Source: Antitrichia curtipendula
Lineage: Eukaryota > Streptophyta > Bryopsida > Hypnales > Leucodontaceae
DNA length: 64,000 bases
Reading direction: 5' to 3'
Assembly (NCBI GenBank): GCA_951230915.1
Contig: OX579640.1
Span: forward strand, 16,946,981-17,010,980
The notes beneath the pieces were generated by a model that made no database searches, was not told where the DNA came from, and saw only the letters and a program-made list of their open reading frames with translations. Shown here one piece after another: positions 35,510 through 44,699 of this stretch (its first letter is position 1; every line of letters starts with the position of its first letter). Both the position numbers and the translations under genes were made by a program.

Positions 35510-38500
35510 TCATTTGCTGGCAGCCTTCTCTTTCTGCTTCTGGACTTGGTCATGGGGACTCATGACAGGCGAATTCAAGTACTGACACGCTTCCATAGTT
35601 TTCACATGCTCCATTTCGTCCCCCTGGCATGACAAAATCGATGTTTCGTTGAACTCAAACTTGACAGGATAAAATTAAAGTAACAAAATCAAGTATTGCA
35701 CTACCTCATACGAACGTGTGCTTCCCTGCTCGATAAGAGAGGAACATGAGCCCAGATGTATTGACCAGATATGTCAAAGGCTTGTCGAAGGCATGACAGA
35801 GCAGCACTTGAAACTGATACGTGCCCAGGCTAAAACTAAAAGATCAATTTAGAAGCTAATAGTCGATGACAGTAACTTTCAGAACATCTTTCTATAGATG
35901 AAAGATATAGGGTGCAGTTTTTTCTTTTTACTATTATACTTTGTTCCCTTCTTGAAGCTTCCTAAACGATTTATATCAATTCCCATAGAGATGGGAGTGG
36001 AAGAGAATGTAAATATACACTTACACAAATGGCTTTGAAGACATCATACAGATTGTCGACCTTAGGGCGTCGAGATTCAGGCGCTTGACTTGTTTGGAAC
36101 TCATCGTACCTACACATTTCAAGGTTCCAAAAATCACACCTTGTTCAGATTTTTTATGGATCAACAGAAGTTGTTGAACGATTACTCGTACTTAGGACTG
36201 TGAAAGATGAATAACATAACAAGAAAACCTCTGAAGAACAAGAATAAGTCTGTACCAAGTCATCCGACACCAGAGCAAAGATATTTCAGTCTGGTGCAAA
36301 CCATTTATGACAGCACAAGTTATTTATTCAACCTGCAGTGCAAGGAACGTGCTTACATGTAGAGATCCTCGCTCTCGTAGTAAGCCACTGCTACAGGGGA
36401 AGGTGGTAATGTCTTCAACAACTCCTCATTGGCATCCGCAAACTCTCCATAGGTATCCACTGTTTGGTAGTAGGATAAGCATAGAATATGAGATTCATTA
36501 GTCTTGAACCAGAATTATGTGAGACTCACTACTATTGATTCACCTGAGACAGTTCTAACGGGATCAAGATATCATCTCAGATGGTTACGCAAAATGCTTG
36601 ACCTTGATGCGTAGAAATACACCTAAATTTACAGAAATGCAGATGAACTCACCAGCGTGCATCTCAACAAGCTCGGAGAAATTATATGCCACTTTTGGTG
36701 AGATCAAGAACATCAAATTCAACACCTGTCATCCAGATCCAGAACCAGAACCACGTGTTTGAAGCCCATGCAATTATTTTCTGGAAATTAAAGACATTTC
36801 CACAACTACTAACCCAAGCTCCAGTACTTGGCTCCTGAAAGAACGTGAGAGGAACAAATCACCAAAAACTATGCTCCCAGTGTATAAAAGACGAACCCAA
36901 TAATAGAAGAAGGCAGCATGTTGACCGAAGAAGCGATCCCCCCACTCCAAGTCTCCTCCCAGGGATTCCATTATCTTGAGATGATGCATCTCGTTCCACT
37001 CCTACTCATACAAACGCAACACGTGTCATGTAGGTCACAAGTCAGGAAATATTAAATTAAATCTCAACTCCCGAAAAAACACACTTTATTAGCATGTTAA
37101 TACCCCCCCAGAACATTTTTGAAAGAACGAATACCGAAGACTGGGCTCAAGTTACAAGAAGGTATGAGAAGTCACAATAAACATGATCAAGAAGTTGTTA
37201 CCTCTGCAAAGTGAACCTTGCGTACTTCAGATCCAATGCGCCACCTGAGAATAGTTAAAAATGATAAACATGAGCAGATTAAATGATGTTATGATCAAGT
37301 TAGAAGCTTAATTATTTACACTTTATGATTGCATCAGATAATCAGCGGTAAACTTGCCAATTTAGCTTTTCTCAAGGGCATGACGTAGCATCCATTGCAG
37401 GTCCCGCAACTACGAAAGAAACCCTCCTCCAATGGGGTAACTGTTCGAGTTTAGAATACGTACCATCCAAGCGTCTCATATAGGTGAAGCATTGAGATAT
37501 ATCTTCGAAAGTGTCAAGGATTGACAACACGATTCATCAAATGCAACTTGGGAAACGTCCAACATCCTTTTTCATTCAAGTACTATGGTGGTCACCTGCG
37601 CTGCTCAATCTAACATCTATTTACCTCAGAAATGACAAGCCCCCCCAGCCAAAATGAGAAGGCCTACGGAAAAACGTCAGACTCTAAGGACCAGGATTCA
37701 TAGTTATAAAATGACCAATCTGATAAATCATGTTGTGAAAAGTATAATTCGAATGGGTTCAAATTTTTTATCACTAGAATCAGTGAAGAACATTGCATGC
37801 GTTGGTCTACAAAAGATTCAATTAGGACAAAAAAGAGTCCCCATATGACCGACTCAGAAACGTTATTAAACAAAAAGTCCACTTTGGGCCTCTCGGGCCT
37901 TTCGGGGTTAACAGCATTGTAGAGGATACGAGAAGTAAGGCATTCTAGCAACAGTTTCCAGAAACCAGAATCGTTGAATGGGCCTGCCATCAAAAATCAC
38001 GTCCAGCATCTACCACAGAAAAAAAGAAAGCAAATTAGTTAATATAGCATAAACAACTTCAACAACAGTCAGGAAATGTCAGCAGTTGGCTACTGAGAAG
38101 CATCAGAAACAAAGGTCTGAACATATCATGCAACAAGTCTTAGTTCTAAAAGAAAAAGAAAAGGAAAGAATACAAACCAGACACAGAAGATAATAAGGGC
38201 CAAGAATCCACCAAGGAGCTTTTACTGGCGGTCGCGCTTTCTCTCTCTCCCACACAGCCTTGTTACTCAACTCCAACTTCTTCAATGCTGCTCTCAAATC
38301 ATCTTGCTCTAGGTTTTCACCTTTCTGCAAAACCACGTCTCATCGTCGGAGTGAGACTAGAAATCTAGATAGCAAAGACTAAGTTACGAGGAACAGAATG
38401 TTCTCAATCTCCAGTTTCTAATTCAGCAACAATTTGAACGTTTTCTAAATCGGATCCAATCTTCAATCTTCGTATGTGACCTTACAGCCTAAGAACAGTC

Positions 38501-40163
38501 TCTGAAAACAGAATACAGAAAACGCAATGTATGGCAATCACAAACTCAATTGAAAAATTGCGATATAAGAATATTCCGTTTAAAAAACCCCAGGGCAAAG
38601 ATGCCAAAGAGGGCAAGATGTCATATAATCATAAGAGGTACATCCATAGCTTCATGAAAAACACTAAACACTAACAGAATTCCACCCTTTATAGTCAAAA
38701 ATCACATTAATCTGGATGATTCTGTACACGGTAAAACTAACTGAAGGGAAGAGTGTGCACCGGTTCAAGAGGCTTCAACTCCATCAAACCATCATAGAAC
38801 GTGAGAAACTTATCCAGCCCTCGGAGAAACAGGAAAAGACCACGTCCAGTGTAGGCAAAGACAAATTCAAAAGGGCCTTTCAGTTCCGAGGCTGCAAGAG
38901 AAGAAAACCATGCAATGCAAATCAGTGAAACAATTTAACCCTTAAACGTCGAGGCGTCGAGGTGGACGTTTTGCGGCCGATGAATGACACGAGAATCTCC
39001 TGTGTAGGACAGAAGTGCAACTATTCATCCTCCAAATTTTGTGGTAAAAGGGAAGATTATCTACAGTAGTTGGACTTCCAATGAGTGCTTTTGCATTATT
39101 TTAATCCAACAATTCCCACGGTGTCAAAACAGATGATTTCCACGGTTATGAGCCCGTCGTTTAAGGGTTAAAGAAAAAACAGAAACTTAATACTAAGCTC
39201 AAGATTTCCAGGTAAGTAAAGTCTCCATTCACCATACAGGTCAACTTTGAGCCCTTGCCTACAACAATCTAGAACCTTGTGTCCCCTCAAATTTTGCAAA
39301 ATTATTCTATGTCAAGTTAAAAATCAATTGCAGAAAACTAAATGCCAATAGAATAACTGCTTACACACTTACCAAATGTCAAAGTTCACCTGTATGGTCA
39401 ACAAAGCTTCTAATGTGCTGTATGGTTAATGGAGTCTCTACTTTACATAAATCTTTGCACGACTTTGTAGCAGACATTCAGAATAAGGAGAAAGCGAGAA
39501 AGCTTACGCTCAATCCTCTTCAACTCCGTAAACAGAACCGTGCGCCGCAACGACTGCAAAACGGAAACCACATCTAGGGTTTAGTGAGCATTCCAAGAAA
39601 AAAATTCTCAGACAAGGGGATACCATTCCACAACGATGATGAAGGAGAAGAAGATGGAGATTGCGAGATTGCGAGATTGTAAGATTGTAAGACTGCTAGC
39701 TTACCCTCCACTCCCTGCCGAAATTTTCAAATGCCAATTTGATTACGCTGCCAGGAACAGAGGGCCCTGTTCTCAGAAACTTAGCTTGGAAGCCATAGTC
39801 GAAGTCGATACGCTTCGGTCGCACTACATCGTCAACATTCTCCATCTCCAAGTGCACGGGCTCCGTCGATGCATTCTCCTTGAGCTTGTATCCTTCCATG
39901 CCTGTTCGCTCATCCTCTCTCGCTTCGGATTCCGCCTCCTCTACCGTTGGTCCCCCCTTCTGAGCCTCCCGCAGCTTCGCAACACAGGAACCTCGTCGTC
40001 GTCTACTTCCATCCTGAATCTTTATCTCGTTACTGTTGAATCTCAAACCTCGCAAGGAGAACTGCGGCTTCACGGAAACACTCTGAAACGAGGAAAGACC
40101 CCGAGGAAAAGAATTTGCACACGGAAGCAAGGAACTCGACGCCATTGCCGTCACCATACCCAT
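35510..40163 (-). CDS. PTOX: Plastid terminal oxidase (alternative-oxidase family), 11 exons
   Basis: Exons on the minus strand: 40163-39705, 39553-39508, 38320-38178, 38009-37930, 37502-37464, 37244-37202, 37001-36897, 36725-36653, 36459-36357, 36109-36025, 35623-35510, giving 429 aa. The Ser-rich start ([11 protein letters not shown]) looks like a chloroplast transit peptide. All six diiron ligands are present: E234 ([11 protein letters not shown]), E274 and H277 (EWNEMHH), E326 (ELVEMHA), E395 and H398 (GDEMEH). The enzyme oxidises plastoquinol with oxygen at the thylakoid, a safety valve linked to carotenoid synthesis and chlororespiration. The segment [15 protein letters not shown] before [14 protein letters not shown] resembles the second, algal/moss PTOX type more than Arabidopsis IMMUTANS, from memory of the family. 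Exon 3 is drawn from the AG at 38321 because this keeps frame; a CAG lies 4 bp upstream. Confidence 0.93.
37681..37907 (-). mobile_element. P3 element in PTOX intron 4
   Basis: Right terminus CTTTCGGGG followed by TTAA (37908-37911). Related to 29832-30015, with GAACATTGCATGC and GAGTCCCCATATGACC. The left edge is worn (CTCTAAGGACCAGG). It lies between exons 4 and 5. Confidence 0.65.
38939..39167 (+). mobile_element. P1 element, copy 5, intact, in PTOX intron 2
   Basis: 229 bp with TTAA on both sides (38935-38938 and 39168-39171). Ends CCCTTAAACGTCG and, on the other strand, CCCTTAAACGACG: the best-kept P1 copy here. It is non-coding. Confidence 0.9.
39210..39446 (+). mobile_element. Family C relative in PTOX intron 2
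   Basis: Same orientation and similar content as 43642-43908: TCTCCATTCACCATACA at the left, CAACAATCTAGAA inside, TGTATGGTTAATGGAG at the right. Outer ends are GGTAAG and TTTAC, slightly changed. Confidence 0.7.
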
Positions 40164-41902
40164 GAGGCCGCCAATTCAACACGGAATCCACAGATTCGAG
40201 ACGAACCCAAGAATTTCACAACAGCTTACATCAAAAGGAAATCGTAGAACTCAATGGCACAGAGACTGAATAGAGATTGACTCAGAAAATCATAATGGAA
40301 CTAAGCAACCAAAATCAGAAGAAGAAGAAACTCTGCCGTGGTAGCCACGAGATCAGACTATACGTGCTGGAAGAGCTTTGTTCCCAGCTGCAGAATTAGA
40401 CAAATTAGAAGCTCATTCAATCGCAACCATCGCCGTTCAACGACAGTGATGCAATGGCCTCCATCGACAGTCGAGATGTTGCCACTGCGAAGCTGCAACT
40501 CACTCATCCTCGTCACTTCAAAAAGCCTCACTCTCCACAAATCACATGGATCTGCAAGTTACGCACTAATCGAATCTCCAAATTGTCCTGCAACATCAAT
40601 TCCCCGAAATAAGCTTGATATTTAATGGACACAATTTTGCAAAGGAAAGTGCACACGCTGCGTGTGGCGTGTTTGGTCAGGATGAATTTCTGTAGATGAA
40701 ACAGAAAGTCGTGGATGGGAAATTCTAAAATAGGCGCCACTCCGGTTACCAAAAAGGTTCAAACGAACATGTGCCCGCTGTCTTTCAATTTCTAAAGAAG
40801 GATTGGTGAAACTACAGTACTGAGAATGCCCAACAACTTTCACGGAGGCGCTTGGATGTTCGGATGCCAGGGATTCAGGGTTATTTATGGTTTAGGGTGT
40901 AGGGTTTAGTCGATTTCCTGCGGAATTGGGTTTGCTGAATTGTTGGGATTCGAGAATTCGGCGATCTGCTTGAATCATTCGGTGGTGGATTGTAGAGATG
41001 CGCATTTGTACATTGCTTGATTGACGAAGTTCTCGTCAATTTTTTATTGCAGGTGTGCTTTTGTATTTTTTTTTTCCTTGATTGCTTAGTTCTTTGTTGT
41101 CGGTGTTTCTTGCTGTGGAGATTCAATGCAGGCTGTAAGTTTGAAAGCAATTTCGTGTACTGTACATGGCTGTGCAGGATATTCTGGGGAGATTCGTGGC
41201 TGGGAATTAGGTATTTTTCTGTTCAGGTTGTTATTGTCATTTGATCTCCTTGTTCGGTGGCGCATGCATTGGCGGTCGTAGATTAGCAGGATTTTTCTCA
41301 CTGCCGACTGTTTAGTATGCACCTCAATGTTGGTACACTTTGTTTTGCAAAATTGGAATAGAAATCCAATTCAAATAGGATTCCTAGTGTTTCTTTTCTG
41401 GGAGCTTTAACTTTCTAACAGGCGCTTGTGAATGCTTCTGTTGTCTTTGTAGTCTTTGGTTGCGCATCCATGAACTCTTCCCAGTCCTTCAACTTTAGGT
41501 CACAGATGACTAGGGTTTTCTCATTGCCATTTCTCTTCTACTTTGTCGCTATACTATGTCATTCCCCTGCTCCATGCACTAATCGGTACCAGGTTGCAAA
41601 AATTTATATTTCATATCATAACAAAGGTCGTCCCTGCTTTTGCACTTTCTCCACATAGTCAACAATTGTAGAATATCTTACTGTTTAATCCAATCTAGCA
41701 ACTGCTGCAATTGTAGAGTGAAACGAACGATGTTCGGTGGAGAGGAAGCACAGACTTGTTTCTTATGCAATTTCGTTAGTTATCCCTAAACGCATGCACG
41801 GTTCATATGAACAATTCTATTGCTGTTTTATGAGGGGTTTTTTGTGATATATTGACACGAGCCTAATTATGCCCTGCGTTGCATCAGAGTACAACCAGTT
41901 GG
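40164..41902. promoter_or_regulatory. Shared upstream region of PTOX (minus) and F-box gene (plus)
   Basis: The genes diverge. A telo-box TAGGGTTTA lies at 40900-40909. A possible 5'-UTR intron of the F-box gene runs from GTAAGT at about 41135 to a CAG acceptor at 41887 or 41898, just before its ATG. The frames at 40338-41658 are unconserved. Transcription starts are not determined. Confidence 0.45.
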
Positions 41903-43252
41903 ATGGCGCAGCGGCGCCGAGCCGAGGATGCCGGCCTTGACGAGGACGCCTCGGCATCTTATTACCTTGAGGAGACAGCCAGTCTCCTGGAGACGAAGCT
42001 GGCGGAGTTCACAAGGAGTGGTGCACAAAGGGAGCCTCCCGAGTCTCTGAAAAGGATCCTCGACCTAGCGTCCCATTTGCTTCAAACAGGGTTTTTGGTA
42101 TGCAGTCACTCGTGTGAACATCATGAGAAGCTCATGGACCCAAGCCTCTGGGGTAAACTCCCTACGAAGCTCTTATACCAGGTCTTCGTCAAGCTGCCTC
42201 TGCCAAAGCTCATCAGCTTGCAATTGCTCTCTCGCCGCTGGAAGGCGGCGTTTTTTGATGAGGATCCCAATTCTGAGTTTCTCACGGCCTGTGAGGAGTC
42301 GCATCCCGTGTTTGCGCTTCTCACCCATGCGAAGTCGAACAAGTTTGTGGTTCGTCTCTTGGACGTGAAGCTCAACACTTGGCATCAATACGAGCTCAGG
42401 GCCGGGGACGCGCGTGCAGTGGAAGTCACGGCCGTTTCTGGGGAAGGAGGCCTGGTGTGCTTCGTTTCCAGTTTGAAGAAGAACAAGACGCGCACCTTCT
42501 TGGTGGATGTGGTGAATCCTTTGACCAAACGTGCCTGTGCGCTTCCCCCTTTACAAGGTTTTCTTTTGGTGGAGATGGCGCAGATAAGAGTGCACTCCGA
42601 GACCAAGCAATACATGGTGTTGGTGGTAGGGGAAGCAACTTCTGGCACCAAGTTAACCAAGCTCTACGACCAGAAGATTTCTGTGGACAAATGGGTGGTG
42701 CCCACGAAACAGAGGGTGAGTTATTATGGGTATAGATTCCATTTGGGGAACTTTCGGTACAACCAGAGACGAGATTGCCCGAGTGTGTATGATTTTGCAG
42801 GGAGTCTGTTGCATGATTTGAAAGCCAGGAAGAATCCGCTGGAGAATGAGTATGTGAAGAACTTGGCATTGGCGGAGGATCGTATATTTGTGCTGTTCAA
42901 GAACCGAAAAGGTCCTGGTCATGAGAATCGTTGGAATCATCCGTCGTTGTTCCACATTGTGGAGTATCGACTGGCGTTTGGGGCCAAGGAGGAGTGGGAG
43001 AAAGTCAATAACATCAGGTGTGAACCTTTTGAGGTACCGCCCACGGCCAAGTATGAGTTGTCGCTGTTTGCGTGCAAGGGCTTTCTCATGGTGATAGCGG
43101 TGCTCCCGGAAAAAGAGCCGTTGAGGAGTGAAGTGGGATGGGTGTATGATCTGGCGACTTGTCAATGGTCGGATCTGCCCACTCTGCCCGGGGAGATTCC
43201 GTTTCATGTGGACGACTTGATGTGTCGGATGCACTGGAATGTTTCGGTGTGA
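41903..43252 (+). CDS. F-box protein with kelch-like/beta-propeller C-terminal region
   Basis: A single 449 aa coding exon from ATG 41903 (MAQRRRAED). The F-box lies at about residues 82-120: LWGKLPTKLLYQVFVKLPLP, then SLQLLSRRWKAAF. This is the helix pattern that binds SKP1 in SCF ubiquitin ligases. The rest has recurring beta-rich blocks (FLVDVVNPLTKR, WVYDLATCQWSDLP) as in F-box/kelch-type propellers, which recognise substrates; the substrate is unknown. Coding DNA is clearly GC-richer than its surroundings. The open frame extends upstream of this ATG into a likely 5'-UTR splice acceptor (CATCAG at 41882-41887), so ATG 41903 is preferred. Such large single-exon F-box genes are numerous in bryophytes. 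The exon tail was locally duplicated. Confidence 0.9.
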   Translation: MAQRRRAEDAGLDEDASASYYLEETASLLETKLAEFTRSGAQREPPESLKRILDLASHLLQTGFLVCSHSCEHHEKLMDPSLWGKLPTKLLYQVFVKLPLPKLISLQLLSRRWKAAFFDEDPNSEFLTACEESHPVFALLTHAKSNKFVVRLLDVKLNTWHQYELRAGDARAVEVTAVSGEGGLVCFVSSLKKNKTRTFLVDVVNPLTKRACALPPLQGFLLVEMAQIRVHSETKQYMVLVVGEATSGTKLTKLYDQKISVDKWVVPTKQRVSYYGYRFHLGNFRYNQRRDCPSVYDFAGSLLHDLKARKNPLENEYVKNLALAEDRIFVLFKNRKGPGHENRWNHPSLFHIVEYRLAFGAKEEWEKVNNIRCEPFEVPPTAKYELSLFACKGFLMVIAVLPEKEPLRSEVGWVYDLATCQWSDLPTLPGEIPFHVDDLMCRMHWNVSV

Positions 43253-43630
43253 TCTCAAGGTATGTCAGTGCTCTCATTCTACTCACGCAAAGTTCGATTG
43301 TTCACCTTGTTTCAGTTAAAAAAACAGTTAAAAAAATGGACTAAGTGAAAGCAGAGCCTCGTGATGAGAAATAACATGCCAGGCCCCGGGAGTGGCGAGG
43401 GATGTTAGTTCTCAAAATGAGGTTTTGCTTTCACATTTCTGGCCATAACCTCAATGCTGGGTGGTTGGTTTCTGGTCAACCATGCGGCAAAATCCCAAAC
43501 CAGGGGAACGTGTCACGCATATGGCCAAAGACACTGCAGGGTGAATTGCTTGTTGTTTTTTCACTATTTGGGGATTTTGCTGTAAAATTAGTGAAGAATG
43601 TCGTGAGTAGGTGTTTGGAAAGTCTTTTTG
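43247..43630 (+). repeat. Tandem duplication of the F-box gene tail, unit A
   Basis: Starts with GTGTGATCTCAAGGTA, which includes the stop codon of the F-box gene. The unit carries ACTCACGCAAAGTTCG, GAACGTGTCACGCATATGGC, CACTGCAGGGTGAATTG and GAATGTCGTGAGTAGGTGTT, all of which reappear in the same order in unit B. AAG-GTATGT right after the stop resembles a splice donor for a 3'-UTR intron. Confidence 0.75.
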
Positions 43631-44127
43631 GGTGTGATCTCAAGGTAATTTAAAGTCTTCATTCACCATACAACAAGGGAGAGGTTCCATTCTCCATACA
43701 AGTGAGCTTTGAGTCTTTCCCAACAACAATCTAGAAACTTGCACCATCTATAATTATGCACATTCGTTTTATGTTGAGCTAAAAATCAATTTGAAAAAAG
43801 TGAATGTCAAAAGATTAAGTATTTTCACATTTAACACAAATTAAAGCTCACCTGTATGGTCACTAGAGCCTCTAATGTATTGTATGGTTAATGGAGCCTC
43901 TACCTTACATCATTTCTCTCCTTCAACTCATGCAAAGTCCGGGTGTTCATCTTGTTGCAATGGAAATGTAGGAGTGAATGAGGCAGGATCGCAAACCAGA
44001 GGAACGTGTCATGCATATGGCCAAATGCACTGCAGGGTGAATTGTTGTTGTTTTCTCCCTGTTTTAGGATTTTGCTGTGAGTCTAATGATGAATGTCGTG
44101 AGTAGGTGTTGGGAAGCCTTTTTTGGG
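43631..44127 (+). repeat. Tandem duplication of the F-box gene tail, unit B, with inserted element
   Basis: Begins with the same GTGTGATCTCAAGGTA and continues, after an inserted element at 43642-43908, with the matching phrases (ACTCATGCAAAGTCCG, GAACGTGTCATGCATATGGC, GAATGTCGTGAGTAGGTGTT). Confidence 0.75.
43642..43908 (+). mobile_element. Family C-like element inside duplicated F-box tail
   Basis: About 267 bp. The left AAGGTA...TTCATTCACCATACA pairs with the right TGTATGGTTAATGGAG...TACCTTAC. Unit A of the tandem duplication lacks it, which gives a before/after view of the insertion. A sister copy is in a PTOX intron at 39210-39446. Confidence 0.75.
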
Positions 44128-44153
44128 TGGTTGAAGGACAAAGTACGAAGTAC

Positions 44154-44342
44154 TGTTGAACTTAATTCGAACTTGAACTTCTGCTTGTTCTACAGTTTAC
44201 ATCTCACGTAACCCCCAAAGGGCCAGGGCCTTGTGTGTTTCAAGTGGAGACTCTTGTCTGTCGAATTTTTATTTTGTGACCCACACCTGCCATTCATTTG
44301 ATTCTTCATTAGGTTCTTCATTTGAATCTAGTGGTATCAGAA
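44154..44342 (+). mobile_element. Possible LTR-retroelement scrap with initiator-Met primer-binding site
   Basis: TGGTATCAGA at 44333-44342 is the start of the classic plant retrotransposon primer site (complement of initiator tRNA-Met). Sequence from TGTTGAAC at 44154 may be the LTR end. No second LTR, polypurine tract or coding part was found. Only 10 bases of the primer site match. Confidence 0.3.
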
Positions 44343-44580
44343 TTGACCCTTATCTGAACGACAATACGATCAATTGAACAAGTTCAAGTCGGATTGAACT
44401 TGTTGCAGAGTCACCGATTGAGTTTTGGTTTATGAACAGGGATTGAGAAAGCTTCTGCAAATTCGTCTATTGTCATTTAAGAAAGTGGATTGATTTGGCT
44501 GTTCCTGTTGCAGGGTGTGTGCAAGGCTGGATGACGAAAGTGCAAGGCTTCAGAGATTGGGATAATTTTATACTCAAACT

Positions 44581-44659
44581 CTCTCTAATGACACTGCCTC
44601 AAGCAGAGATTCGCAAGGTATGCAGGGAACGTGCAATTGCGGAGAGTGTCATTAGAGAG
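44581..44659. other. Hairpin with perfect 15 bp stem
   Basis: CTCTCTAATGACACT at 44581-44595 pairs exactly with AGTGTCATTAGAGAG at 44645-44659, with a 49-base loop. The pairing could extend loosely inward. It may be a pre-miRNA-like fold, a mobile-element core or chance. No terminal flanks were recognised. Confidence 0.4.
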
Positions 44660-44699
44660 CGTTGGGAGTAGGTGCATGATCGAGTGCTTCAAGTGTACA

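Noticed and set aside
42114..43258. Long frames on both strands within the F-box exon (up to 201 codons)
   Set aside because: Shadows of a GC-rich coding exon; none has domain features.
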